Part shown: in pieces, positions 44,972 through 53,711 of the stretch
How the letters are laid out: each line of letters opens with the position of its first letter
How positions within the stretch are numbered: the first letter of the stretch is position 1
Made by a program: the position numbers and the translations under genes
From: Bin107 sp965221655
GTDB lineage: Bacteria > UBA8248
Assembly: GCA_965221655.1 (NCBI GenBank)
Contig: OZ244906.1
Location: 2,542,001 to 2,606,000 of the forward strand
Length of the DNA: 64,000 bases
Direction of reading: 5' to 3'
Notes under the pieces: generated by a model
The model's input: only the letters and a program-made list of their open reading frames with translations
Databases searched by the model: none
What the model was told of the DNA's origin: nothing

Positions 44972-45284
44972 GGCTGGTTCCCCTTCGATGTGGAAGTCTC
45001 CCCGCGGCCTTTCGGGGTCGGCACCAGGAACCGAAACCGGCAAATGCCCACCTCGCGGAGCGAAACGAGGGAGGGGACGATGCTTTTGCACAATCGCCCC
45101 CAGGCAGCGGTTCCCGGAGCGAAAAGGGTGTCATGCGAGGGCGGAAAATGCAAGCGAGGCCGTTTTCGCGCGAAAACCCCTCGCATCCGGGGTCGTCTCT
45201 CCCCTCGGGGGCCGGAGCCCCGCCCGCGCCTCGGTGTCCCTCGCTTCGGCAAAGGGCGGAGCGCATCGACGGGAGGCGCGCATG
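44972..45284. other. non-coding gap with a long palindrome
   Basis: No protein-like frame is seen in these 313 bases. They contain the 16-bp perfect palindrome GTTTTCGCGCGAAAAC (45162-45177) inside a longer imperfect inverted repeat, GCGAGG...CCTCGC (45154-45184). On the minus strand this could act as a terminator for the gene at 45285 or as an operator for the M24 gene. Confidence 0.5.
45154..45184. repeat. inverted repeat around GTTTTCGCGCGAAAAC
   Basis: The core is a perfect 16-bp palindrome, extended by GCGAGG/CCTCGC arms separated from it by two-base mismatches. Its dyad symmetry suits a dimeric regulator or a transcript hairpin. On the minus strand TTGCATTTTCC follows, a weak T-rich tract. 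Confidence 0.6.
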
Positions 45285-46547
45285 TCAGAGAATTTCCCCG
45301 ACGATGGCCTCAAACTCTTCGTTCGAGAGTTGGCGCTTGCGCCAGCGAATTTCGGTGCGCACCCGCTCGACCACGTCTTTTTCCTTCTCCCGGGGAAGTG
45401 CGAGACCCAGTTCGCGCGCCTTGGCCCTTATGGCCCAGTTGCCCGAATAGTGGCCCAGCAGGTTGTGCATCCCGTTCCCGAACATGTCGGGTTTCATGCA
45501 CGAATAGGCCCAGAAACCCTCCTCGGTATCGGGCACGCAGTAGTGGACCTCGACGAGGTGGGAGAACGCCGTCTTGCCCACGAAGGGCATGGTGTCCGTC
45601 ATGGGCCACTTCATGATGTCGGAGACGAGTCTCGAGAGTTCGTACATCTTCTCGAGGCGGATGCCGCAATCGATGCCGTAGAAAATCTGGATGACGGCGG
45701 CGACCTCGGCCAGCGGTGCGATGTGGGCGCGCTCGCCCAGGCCGTTCACGCAGGCGTCGATCAGCTCGGCCCCGCCCTCGAGACCCGCGTAAAGCGCGGC
45801 GCACGCCATGCCGATGTCGTTGTGGGTGTGCAGCCCGATTTGCGTGCCGGGCAGCAGGCGCTTCATCTCGCGGACGACGTAGGTGTAGACCGGGGCGATG
45901 GCCATGCCGTTGATGTCGTCGAGTTTGATCATGTCCGCACCCGCGTCCACGAGCCTGCCGCATACCTCGGCGAGACGCTCGATGGGGATGCGCGTGCAGT
46001 CCTGGATGAGGCAGCCCACCTTCTTGTCCGCACCCGATTTCTCGCGGGCGTAGGCTACCGAGCCGCAAGCGCGCTCGATGGCCTGCTCGATGGTGATGTT
46101 CGGGTCCCCCGCCATCGATTCGAACAAACACATCTGGTGCGGCGAGAAGGAAAAGCAAAGGGTCGTGTAGTCCGCCCCGTGGTCCACGTTCAGGTCGACC
46201 TCCACCTTGGCGAGTTCGGGGTTGAGCACGGCGGTGGGGTGCACCAGGGCTTCCACGATGAGGCGGGGGTGGCGCTTTTTCACCTCCTCTATCTCCTGGG
46301 GGTCGTCGTGGTGCATCTGCACCATGCTCACGCCTGCGTCGACCAGGGCGTCGGCGATGCGGATTACCTCCTCGCGCCGCAGCGACACGCCCGGAAGCTG
46401 CCTGCCCTCGCGCAGGGTGATGTCGCACAACTGGAATTTTTCAGGCAGCGTCATCTGCGAACGGATGTGTTCGGCAAAGCAGTGCTGGGAGATGCGCCAC
46501 TTCTCGGTAACGGGTTCCAAGTCGCTGTTCACGGGGTAGCCTGGCAT
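45285..46547 (-). CDS. HMGL-like / isopropylmalate synthase-family protein
   Basis: This 420-aa DRE-TIM metallolyase family protein has the metal/acid motif CDITLREGRQLPG (D42, R46), a variant of the usual DTTLRDGEQ. The second metal site is H240/H242 in GLHTHNDIGMA, and NGLGERAHIAPLAEVA corresponds to the NG(x)GER region. Family reactions are Claisen condensations or acyl-CoA lyase cleavage. The acyl-CoA genes downstream on the same strand suggest a role in a branched acid pathway. I cannot assign isopropylmalate, homocitrate or HMG-CoA specifically. Confidence 0.82.
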   Translation of the reverse strand: MPGYPVNSDLEPVTEKWRISQHCFAEHIRSQMTLPEKFQLCDITLREGRQLPGVSLRREEVIRIADALVDAGVSMVQMHHDDPQEIEEVKKRHPRLIVEALVHPTAVLNPELAKVEVDLNVDHGADYTTLCFSFSPHQMCLFESMAGDPNITIEQAIERACGSVAYAREKSGADKKVGCLIQDCTRIPIERLAEVCGRLVDAGADMIKLDDINGMAIAPVYTYVVREMKRLLPGTQIGLHTHNDIGMACAALYAGLEGGAELIDACVNGLGERAHIAPLAEVAAVIQIFYGIDCGIRLEKMYELSRLVSDIMKWPMTDTMPFVGKTAFSHLVEVHYCVPDTEEGFWAYSCMKPDMFGNGMHNLLGHYSGNWAIRAKARELGLALPREKEKDVVERVRTEIRWRKRQLSNEEFEAIVGEIL

Positions 46548-46622
46548 TCCAACCTCCTTTGCTGGATTGTCGTTGTCTGGTGCGGGTGCCGGTTCGGACG
46601 AAGCACCGCGGGGAGCGTCCGC

Positions 46623-47750
46623 TCAGCACCCGCCCGCGGGGGGGATTTCGAGAATCTCTGCAGATGCGAGCACTTCCTGGTCGGACGCCCCGCCCACGAC
46701 GAGCACCCGTCCATCGCCCAGTGCCGTGGCCGTGTGCAGGCGCCTGGGGGAGCGCATCTCTGCGCCCAGGCGCCGGAAGCATCGCCGCTTGGGGTCGAAC
46801 ACCTCCGCATCCGAGAGGGTGTGGCCTTCCTCTCCGCCCCAGCCTCCGAGGAGGACGACCCTGCCGTCCGCAAGCCTGGTGGCGGTGTGCTGCTGGCGCT
46901 TCGTGCGCAGCCCGTTTTCGAGCGGGGCGAACGTCTCGGTCTTGGGGTCGAACATCTCCGCACTGCCCAGCGTCCCCTCCCTGCCCAGGCCGCCCGCTAT
47001 GAGCACCCTGTCGTCCGCAAGCCTGGTGGCGGTGTGGCGGCTTCTTTGCGTCGTGAGGCTGCGCACCAGGCGCGTTCTCCCCGGGGCGGGCAGGTAGAGT
47101 TCCGCGTATCGCGCCCCCGGACCCTGCGCACCGCCCACGATGAGGACGCCCGCTCCCCCGAGGGCGGTGGCGGTGTGCTGCTGGCGCGCGATGAGCATGG
47201 GCCGCCGCGCGAGGGAGAAAGCGCCTTTGTCCGGCGCGTAAACTTCGAGGTGGCGCATGGCGCGCTTGCCGTCGTTGCCGCCCGCGATGAGCACGTCGCC
47301 GTTTGGCAGCCTCGTCATCGTGTGATCGTAGCGTCCGTACTTCATCCGGGTGCGCGCGGCCACACCCCCGGCGGGCAGAAGTACCGCGGCGCTCCTGAGC
47401 GCTTCGCCGCCGCTCGTCCAGCCCCCTGCGATCAGCACGCCCTCTGGGAGGAGGACGGCCTCGTGCCAGCCCCGTTTGGGCAGGCCTGAGGGAGCGTAGG
47501 GCCGGAAGACGCCGCGGGCGGGGTCGTATATCTCAAAATCGGCGAGCGGGTCGGTTTTCGTGAGACCCGCGGCGAGGAGTATCTCGCCCGAGGCGAGCCT
47601 GGTGGCCGTGTGTCCGTGGCGCGGGGTGCGCATCGACCCCGTCTGCGCAAAATCCCCCTCGCCGCCGCATGCACTCAGGAGGGTGCCGAGCAAGAAGGCG
47701 CCGAGCAAAAAACGCGCAATCCTCCGCTTTTCCATCATCTCCACCCGCAT
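46623..47750 (-). CDS. kelch-repeat lipoprotein
   Basis: This ~375-aa protein has a lipoprotein signal FLLGAFLLGTLLSAC, with the lipobox Cys near residue 28. It is followed by about six kelch-type blades of roughly 50 residues, each with a RHGHTATRLASGEILLAAG-like pattern (xxHTATxLxDGRVLIAGG). Such six- or seven-bladed propellers bind partners or carbohydrates. An alternative ATG at 47735 would shorten the N-terminus by five residues. It is divergent from the 3-hydroxyacyl-CoA dehydrogenase gene and probably monocistronic. Confidence 0.85.
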   Translation of the reverse strand: MRVEMMEKRRIARFLLGAFLLGTLLSACGGEGDFAQTGSMRTPRHGHTATRLASGEILLAAGLTKTDPLADFEIYDPARGVFRPYAPSGLPKRGWHEAVLLPEGVLIAGGWTSGGEALRSAAVLLPAGGVAARTRMKYGRYDHTMTRLPNGDVLIAGGNDGKRAMRHLEVYAPDKGAFSLARRPMLIARQQHTATALGGAGVLIVGGAQGPGARYAELYLPAPGRTRLVRSLTTQRSRHTATRLADDRVLIAGGLGREGTLGSAEMFDPKTETFAPLENGLRTKRQQHTATRLADGRVVLLGGWGGEEGHTLSDAEVFDPKRRCFRRLGAEMRSPRRLHTATALGDGRVLVVGGASDQEVLASAEILEIPPAGGC

Positions 47751-47850
47751 GGTGGACGCCCCTGCGGCAGAAGTGCGTCCGTGGCCTGGAATATGCGTCT
47801 ATGATACATTTTCGCCCATACCTCGAATACGTTCCACGCGGAGAGGCATT

Positions 47851-48819
47851 ATGCGCGAGGCCGCGGATATTCGAAACGTCACGGTCGTGGGCGGCGGATA
47901 CGTGGGCCGCGGCGTGGCGTTGCAGTTCGCCCGCGCGGGCTTTCGCGTCGCGATGTATAACCGAAGTGCGCAAGCCTCCGCGCGCGCGCTCGCAGAAATC
48001 GAAAAAAGCCTCAACACCCTGGTCGATGCCGGGGTGTGCGAAGAAGACGAAGCGCAGGAAACCCTCGCCCGCATCCATCCGGCACAGGATTTCGCACAGG
48101 CGGTGGGGGAGGGGGATTTCGTCGTCGAGGCGGTCAGCGAGAACCTCGCCCTCAAGCAGGAAATTTTTGCGCGCATGGACGCGGCCGCCGCTCCCGACGT
48201 GATACTGGCGAGCGAAACCTCAGGTTTGGGGGCGAGCGCCGTCTCGGAGCGGACGAAGCATCCGGGGCGCTGCATCGTCACGCACAACTACACCCCGCCC
48301 CACCTCGTCCCCGTCGTGGAGGTGGTCCCCGGCGAGAGGACGCACCCCGAGACGACGCGCATCGCGTGCGCGTTGCTCGAGCGCGCGGGCAAGCAGCCCG
48401 TCGTGTGCCGGGAGACGCCCGGCCACATCGGGGTGCGGCTCACGACGGCGCTCAGGCGCGAGGCTTTCCACATCGTGGAGCGCGGCTACGCGCGCCCCGA
48501 GGACGTGGACGCCGTGTGGCGCTCCCTCGCACCTTTGTTTCCGGTGCTGGGGGTGTGCGAGCTGAGCGATTTCTCGGGCATGGACGTGTTGCGCGACGTG
48601 CATCGCCATATCCAGCCCTCGCTCGACGGACGCGCCGCGCCCTCGCCCCTGATGGACGAGATGGTGGAGAAGAACCTGCTGGGCATCAAGAGCGGAGCGG
48701 GCTTCTACCGATGGACGGAGGAGTCGATTCGTGCGGCGACGCAGGCGCGCGACGCGGAGTTGATTCGCCGCTACCGGGAGAGCGGCGCCTCGAAGCGCGA
48801 ACCACAAAAAGGTTCCTGA
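47851..48819 (+). CDS. 3-hydroxyacyl-CoA dehydrogenase family protein
   Basis: This 322-aa NAD-dependent enzyme has the dinucleotide motif VVGGGYVGRGVA (residues ~11-22), the catalytic His segment VTHNYTPPHLVPVVEVVPG, and a helical C-terminal domain with VCRETPGHIGVRL and LGIKSGAGFYRW. The family includes 3-hydroxybutyryl-CoA dehydrogenase and lambda-crystallin-like gulonate dehydrogenases. ATG 47851 has GGAGAGG upstream and is chosen over a longer frame from 47560. An acyl-CoA dehydrogenase gene follows after 23 bases. Confidence 0.87.
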   Translation: MREAADIRNVTVVGGGYVGRGVALQFARAGFRVAMYNRSAQASARALAEIEKSLNTLVDAGVCEEDEAQETLARIHPAQDFAQAVGEGDFVVEAVSENLALKQEIFARMDAAAAPDVILASETSGLGASAVSERTKHPGRCIVTHNYTPPHLVPVVEVVPGERTHPETTRIACALLERAGKQPVVCRETPGHIGVRLTTALRREAFHIVERGYARPEDVDAVWRSLAPLFPVLGVCELSDFSGMDVLRDVHRHIQPSLDGRAAPSPLMDEMVEKNLLGIKSGAGFYRWTEESIRAATQARDAELIRRYRESGASKREPQKGS

Positions 48820-48842
48820 ACCCCCAAAGCGGGAGAGCCGAC

Positions 48843-50060
48843 ATGGTGGACTACGTTCTGGACGACGAACTGAAGGGCTGGCAAAGAAAAATCGCCGAAT
48901 TCTCGAAGAACGAGCTGCGTCCCTACGCGGCGGAGTGGGATCGCCGAAACGGCGTCGACCCCGCGCACCCTTTTCCCATGGATGCCCTCAAGAAGGCCTC
49001 GAAGCAGGGCATCCGCACGCTCACGACGCCCAAGGAGATGGGCGGGGAGGGGTTGGGCATCTTCGCCCACGTGGTGCTGCTTGAAGAGCTCTTCCAGGGC
49101 GAGGCGGGCTTCGCCTCGGTCATCCACCAGGGCTGGAAGCTCGCCAAGATGCTGTGCCACTTCACTACCGAGGAGCAGAGGGCGGAGTTTTTGCCCCGCT
49201 TCATGGACGTGGACACCTCCACCATGGCCATCGGCATGACGGAGCCCGAAGCGGGCACGGACAACATCATGCCCGCCACGAACGTGGACGGCGGGGCGCG
49301 CCTCTCCGCCGTGCGCGAGGGCGAGGAGTGGATACTGAACGGCAAGAAGCACTTTATCGCCTGTGCGGCGATGAGCAACGTCAACTTCGTGCTCGCGCGC
49401 ACGAACCCCCAGGTTCCCGTCAACGAGGGAACCACCATGTTCATCACCACCGATGAGATTCCCGGCTTTCGGCGCGGCGTCATCCACGGCAAGCTCGGCG
49501 CGCGCCTGCTCATGAACGGAGAACTCATATACGAGGACGCCCGCGTGCCCGAAAAATGGCGCCTGAGCGAGGTGGACGGGGGGCTGCCCTACATGGCGCG
49601 CGTCTTCTCGCGGCACTCGCCCACCACCGCCACGTTCGGAATCGGCATCGCGCGCGCGGCTTTCGAGGACGCCCGCACCTATGCGCGCGAGCGCGTGCAG
49701 GGGGGCAGGCCCATCATAGAGCACGACCGCATTCGCGAGATTCTCGCCGACATGTACGTGAGCATCACCGTCGCGCGCGACGCCGTCTGGCGCGCCGCCT
49801 GGCACGCGGACACCGCCGCCGAGGAGGAATACGACCACAAGGAGGGAATGCGCGCCGCCCTGTTCGCCTCCGAAATGGCCCCGCGGGTGTGCACCAGCGC
49901 CATGAACATATTCGGCGGCAACGGCTACATGGACACCCACCCCGCCGAGCGGCACCTGCGCGACGCGATGATGTGCTACCACATCGACGGGCTGAACGAC
50001 ACCACGCGCCTCAAACTGGGCCGGTTGCTGGCGGGAGAAGCCTTCGCCGGGGCCTTGTGA
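48843..50060 (+). CDS. acyl-CoA dehydrogenase
   Basis: This 405-aa flavoprotein starts MVDYVLDDELKGWQRKIAEF. Family signatures are AIGMTEPEAGTDN (middle domain), ILNGKKHFIACAAMSNVNFV, and the C-terminal IFGGNGYMDTHPAERHLRDAMM, with the arginine of the FAD/CoA end. It is only distantly related to the two 391-aa enzymes on the other strand. It is probably co-transcribed with the hydroxyacyl-CoA dehydrogenase and convergent with the HNH gene. Confidence 0.9.
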   Translation: MVDYVLDDELKGWQRKIAEFSKNELRPYAAEWDRRNGVDPAHPFPMDALKKASKQGIRTLTTPKEMGGEGLGIFAHVVLLEELFQGEAGFASVIHQGWKLAKMLCHFTTEEQRAEFLPRFMDVDTSTMAIGMTEPEAGTDNIMPATNVDGGARLSAVREGEEWILNGKKHFIACAAMSNVNFVLARTNPQVPVNEGTTMFITTDEIPGFRRGVIHGKLGARLLMNGELIYEDARVPEKWRLSEVDGGLPYMARVFSRHSPTTATFGIGIARAAFEDARTYARERVQGGRPIIEHDRIREILADMYVSITVARDAVWRAAWHADTAAEEEYDHKEGMRAALFASEMAPRVCTSAMNIFGGNGYMDTHPAERHLRDAMMCYHIDGLNDTTRLKLGRLLAGEAFAGAL

Positions 50061-50136
50061 AGAGGGGGGAACCGGGCAAAAATTGCGCCTGCGAGAACGA
50101 AAACCCCCGCACCGGTTGCATGTGGGGTAGGGGGCG

Positions 50137-50973
50137 TCAGGGCAGGCCGCGGCTTTTCTTGTATTTGTTGAAGTCTCTCACCATTTGCGTCGATAGCGAA
50201 TGGCGGTCTTGTTTTTGGTGGCAATCCACGCACAGGGCAAGCAGATTCACGGCGCGATTGTCGCTTTTGTCTCCGTTCACGTGGTGGGCGTGGAGAAACT
50301 TTCGGGCATCTAGCTTGCTCAGATTGATGCTGCACTCCTCGCAGTGCCATTGCGCCCTTTCCCTGCATATGCGTGAAAACACTCTCTGATGTGATGAATA
50401 TGTGTTCGTGGGTGCGGTGAGGTCGGTATGCTCGGGGCGGGTAACGGTCGTTCGTCCGTACTTTTCGAAGAATTCCTCCAGAGAAAATGAGCGAAACACT
50501 TCGTCGCGATTGTTCGTGTAGCCGTTGTAGTTCAAATGCCCCAGGCAGTTTTTGCAAATGTTCATTTCAATCCATATTTCTTTTTCCAGCACTTTTCCGA
50601 ATTGTATGCGGTTGACCATGAATTTGCCGTCGGTTCGGGTAGAGGCGACGTATCGGCTGTTGAATCGCCCTGTCGTCTTCATGTTCTCGATTGTCTGGCA
50701 ATTCGCCACGTGAAATTTGTATGTAGTCTGCGCGGTTTGATCCTGCATGACGTATTGGTCTCGAATATAGACGAGAATCCTGCGGCCTTTGTGGGTGAGC
50801 GTTCCGTCGGATTCGACGACTATCTGGCTTGGATCGTCGAGGTCCACTCCCCGCTCGCGCAGTTCGATGTCTATCGGCTCCCACCCATGCTCGCCCGGGT
50901 CTGCCGCCAACTCCCCGATTCCCATCTTCGCAAGAACCCCGTCGAGTTCGGCGAAGGAAACCTCGATTTTCAT
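50137..50973 (-). CDS. zorE: HNH endonuclease, ZorE-like component of a type II Zorya system
   Basis: This 278-aa protein has a C-terminal HNH domain: C211-x2-C214, H228-A-HH231, N243 and C248-x2-C251-H252, the zinc-finger form with complete catalytic residues. The N-terminal ~190 residues are unfamiliar but hold another CxxC (C140, C143). ATG 50973 overlaps the zorB-like stop by four bases (ATGA). In type II Zorya the third gene is an HNH protein thought to degrade invading DNA. That name rests on gene order and domains, not on residue-level similarity I could verify. Confidence 0.72.
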   Translation of the reverse strand: MKIEVSFAELDGVLAKMGIGELAADPGEHGWEPIDIELRERGVDLDDPSQIVVESDGTLTHKGRRILVYIRDQYVMQDQTAQTTYKFHVANCQTIENMKTTGRFNSRYVASTRTDGKFMVNRIQFGKVLEKEIWIEMNICKNCLGHLNYNGYTNNRDEVFRSFSLEEFFEKYGRTTVTRPEHTDLTAPTNTYSSHQRVFSRICRERAQWHCEECSINLSKLDARKFLHAHHVNGDKSDNRAVNLLALCVDCHQKQDRHSLSTQMVRDFNKYKKSRGLP

Positions 50974-51680
50974 GGCTTCTGCTTCCTGTTGAGAATCCGG
51001 GCGATGCGCTCCTCCGCATTCGTGCGCACGCGAAACTCCACCCGCCTCGACTTGTCGGGGTTCTCACGTCCGTTCTCGATTACGGGTTTGCTCGAAGAGA
51101 GCCCGTTCGCGGTAAGGCGTTGCTTGAGCCACGCGAAATTGCGCGAGACCGCCCTCATGCCCAGCACGTATTCCAGTACCACCCGCGTCCTTTGCTGGGA
51201 GAGGGCCATGTTCAGAAAGTAAGCGGTCTTGGGGTGCGTGCCTGTCGCCCATTCGCTCGAGGTGTGGCCCTCGATGCGCACCTCCTCGATGTCGCGCTTG
51301 TATTTCGGGCTGGTGAGAATCCGCACGTAGCGGGGGAAGAAGTCGCGCAGAATGACGCGGAATTTCTCTTTCAGGGCGGCCTCGGCCTGTTCAAAGAGCA
51401 CCTCGGGTTCGCGGAAGGTGATGGAGAGCGTTTCGCGGTCGATGGTCGCTGCCCATCGCGGCAGGTCGTCCTTGAATTCGCGCATCAAGTCCTTGTAGAG
51501 GCTATCCTGCAAGCGGCTGTAGGTAATGGCAATTTTCTCTATACGATCCTTGTCCACTTGCACCGTCGCCATGAACAAGACGGCGAGCAACATGAAGATC
51601 AGCATGGTTACGGACATCACGTCCGCAATGGATATCCATTGCCCCTCGTTTTCCCCGTGCAGCGCGTCGGCTTCACGCAC
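50970..51680 (-). CDS. zorB: MotB/OmpA-like protein, ZorB-like
   Basis: This 236-aa protein has one transmembrane helix, WISIADVMSVTMLIFMLLAV (residues ~15-34), with Asp20 at the position of the proton-accepting Asp of MotB. A linker follows, and then an OmpA-type peptidoglycan-binding domain: EVRIEGHTSSEW, FLNMALSQQRTRVVLEYVL and DKSRRVEFRV. It starts with GTG and overlaps the end of the zorA-like gene by eight bases. As in known Zorya it would be the stator anchor of an inner-membrane proton-driven motor. Confidence 0.8.
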   Translation of the reverse strand: MREADALHGENEGQWISIADVMSVTMLIFMLLAVLFMATVQVDKDRIEKIAITYSRLQDSLYKDLMREFKDDLPRWAATIDRETLSITFREPEVLFEQAEAALKEKFRVILRDFFPRYVRILTSPKYKRDIEEVRIEGHTSSEWATGTHPKTAYFLNMALSQQRTRVVLEYVLGMRAVSRNFAWLKQRLTANGLSSSKPVIENGRENPDKSRRVEFRVRTNAEERIARILNRKQKP

Positions 51681-53502
51681 GGCCCTGCCCCCTGCGGACT
51701 ATTTCCTGTACCTCGCGCAGATTGTCGGCCAGAGGTCCGTAATCGTCGGCGAACTTCTCGGAGATGCTCGCCAGCCTGCTGCCGAGTTCCCGGAGGACTT
51801 TGCTCAACTCTTCGCCCAGCCCTTTGTCTATCTCGCGCATTCGCTCCTCGGTATTTCGTGCGCTTTCCTGCGCGAGGCGCTCGATTTCCTGCGCAGCCTT
51901 GGTGAACGTCTCCGTGATCTGTGTGTCCAGCCGCCCGGCCAGATTCGCGGCGACCTCCTCGTGCCGCTTGGCGGCATCTTCGACGTGTGCGTCCATGCGC
52001 TCGAAATGCTGCTTTACGGACTTCTCCACCTCTGCAACTGCCTCTGAGGTCTGCTGGCCCAGGGCGGAGAAATTCTCGGTTACCGTGCCGACGAGTTCTT
52101 TTTGTGCGTCCAGCGACTCGCGGTGCACGTCCAGGAATTGGAGGTTCGCCTCGGTCGCCTGTCCCACCGCGCGGGAGAAATTCTCCGTGAGTTCGTTTAT
52201 CTTCGCCTCGGCACTCCGCATACTTTGCTCCACAAGACGCTCGATTTCTTGCGAAGTCTTTGTGAACGTCTCCGTGATCTGTGCGTCCAGTCGTCCGGCC
52301 AGATTCGCGGCGACCTCCTCGTGCCGCTTGGCGGCATCTTCGACGTGTGCGTCCATGCGTTCGAAATGCTGCTTTACGGACTTCTCAACCTCTGCAACCG
52401 CCTCTGAGGTCTGCTGGCCCAGGGCGGAAAAATTCTCGGTTACTGTGCTGACGAGTTCCTTTTGCGCGTCCAGCGACGCGCGGTTCGCCTCGGTCGCCTG
52501 CCCCACCGCGCGGGAGAAATCCTCCGTGAGTGTGTTTACCTTCGCGTTGAGAGTGGGAAGGAGTTGTTCGGCCTTCTCCGCCATTTCGGCGAAGCGGGCC
52601 AGGTAGTTCTCCATATCCTGCCGTTGCTCCTGGATGCCGGCGAGCACGGGTTCGAGTTTCTCCGCCGCTTTGGTGATGTTACGGCTGCGCTCGCCTATCT
52701 GCGCCACGGAATCGCGCACGCTCGAGATGGCGGCGGCCGTGGCTCGGAACTGCGCGATCATGGTTTCGGTTTGCTCGGCGTATTTGTCCTGCCAGTCGAC
52801 GAGCTTGCCGACCCCCTCGTTGAGTTGTTTGAAATTGTCGCCGAACTGCTCGTTTATCTTCGCGTTGAAATCTCGCATCACCTCTTCGAGTGCGCGGATG
52901 AGCGACTCGCTGTTCGCCTCCGCCATTTTTTCCGCGAACGTGCGGAACTCGCGGACGAGCTCGTCTTGCTTGTCGGTAAAGGTGGTGCGCAGTTTCTGTA
53001 CCTGGGTGAGCATGGAGGTGTCGTCCTCGCCCGAGACCGAGGCGCGAATACTGTCGAGGCTCTCGAGCGTTTGCCCGTGGTTATCTCTCAGGGTTTGCGT
53101 CTGTTCTGCGAGGAGTTCCGCGAGCGTTTCGACGGTCGCCCCCTCAGTGCTTCTCTCCGCCGGTTGGAAGGTCAAGGCCAAGCGGTCGATTATTCTCGTG
53201 AGAAGAGTTGCCCCGATGCCGAAGATGGAGGTGAGGAACGCCGTTTTGAGCCCTGCGAGAAGCGGCGGGACGCTCTGCTCGATATCGTTGGCGTCGAAAT
53301 TCATCAGGCCGAGGTAGATGCCCAAGAACGTTCCGAGGATGCCGAGAACGGTCGTTATGGATTGCAAAAAACGCCGAGAGTTTCTCGTCCAAATGAAAAG
53401 AGCAACGAAAGCGAGGATTGCCAGGCAAATCCACCGGGTAACGGAGTCCGGGCCGGTTTGCGGATTGTATATGGGTTGGAAGAGGGAGAGCAGGATATGC
53501 AC
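51673..53502 (-). CDS. zorA: MotA/TolQ/ExbB-like motor protein with long coiled-coil tail, ZorA-like
   Basis: This 609-aa protein starts with GTG. Three hydrophobic segments lie at ~23-39, ~49-67 (TVLGILGTFLGIYLGLM) and ~81-103 (LLAGLKTAFLTSIFGIGATL). The last two carry the MotA/ExbB family pattern. The remaining ~500 residues are almost entirely charged coiled coil. That is the domain plan of ZorA, whose tail projects into the cytoplasm. A 120-residue unit of the tail is duplicated in tandem. A promoter lies at 53566-53594. No flagellar or Tol genes are nearby. Confidence 0.8.
   Translation of the reverse strand: MHILLSLFQPIYNPQTGPDSVTRWICLAILAFVALFIWTRNSRRFLQSITTVLGILGTFLGIYLGLMNFDANDIEQSVPPLLAGLKTAFLTSIFGIGATLLTRIIDRLALTFQPAERSTEGATVETLAELLAEQTQTLRDNHGQTLESLDSIRASVSGEDDTSMLTQVQKLRTTFTDKQDELVREFRTFAEKMAEANSESLIRALEEVMRDFNAKINEQFGDNFKQLNEGVGKLVDWQDKYAEQTETMIAQFRATAAAISSVRDSVAQIGERSRNITKAAEKLEPVLAGIQEQRQDMENYLARFAEMAEKAEQLLPTLNAKVNTLTEDFSRAVGQATEANRASLDAQKELVSTVTENFSALGQQTSEAVAEVEKSVKQHFERMDAHVEDAAKRHEEVAANLAGRLDAQITETFTKTSQEIERLVEQSMRSAEAKINELTENFSRAVGQATEANLQFLDVHRESLDAQKELVGTVTENFSALGQQTSEAVAEVEKSVKQHFERMDAHVEDAAKRHEEVAANLAGRLDTQITETFTKAAQEIERLAQESARNTEERMREIDKGLGEELSKVLRELGSRLASISEKFADDYGPLADNLREVQEIVRRGQGRA
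51885..52537 (-). repeat. tandem duplication (360-bp period) inside the zorA-like tail
   Basis: Bases ~51885-52196 repeat at ~52245-52537 with a 360-base offset and very few differences, for example the stretch around GCGGCATCTTCGACGTGTGC at 51971 and 52331. The lower-coordinate copy has an extra ~21 bases (encoding LDVHRES-type residues). Both copies stay in frame, so the coiled coil is lengthened by about 120 residues. Confidence 0.92.
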
Positions 53503-53565
53503 GGGCGGCGGCTCTTTTATGGCTCGTGAAGCGTGAAAAGAATTTAGTTCAAAGAATTATGCGTC

Positions 53566-53594
53566 TATTTAGTATTTGCACTCCGCCGTGTCAA
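53566..53594 (-). promoter_or_regulatory. sigma-70-type promoter of the Zorya-like operon
   Basis: On the minus strand a perfect TTGACA (53594-53589) is followed after 17 bases by TAAATA (53571-53566), in an AT-rich patch. The zorA-like GTG is about 64 bases downstream. A TACTAA overlaps the -10 region as an alternative. Confidence 0.55.
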
Positions 53595-53711
53595 CTTCGC
53601 CCCTCCCCCTCATCTTGCGTGGCGGGGTATTTTTCTCTACCATGAGAGAGGCCCGAATCTGTAGAATCGTTTGGCGGCTCGGGGAGCGAAGGACCGGAGC
53701 GAGGGGTGCGG

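Noticed and set aside
50970..53502. Flagellar stator MotAB or TolQR/ExbBD
   Set aside because: The ~500-residue coiled-coil tail, the overlap with an HNH nuclease gene and the absence of flagellar, Tol or TonB genes do not fit.
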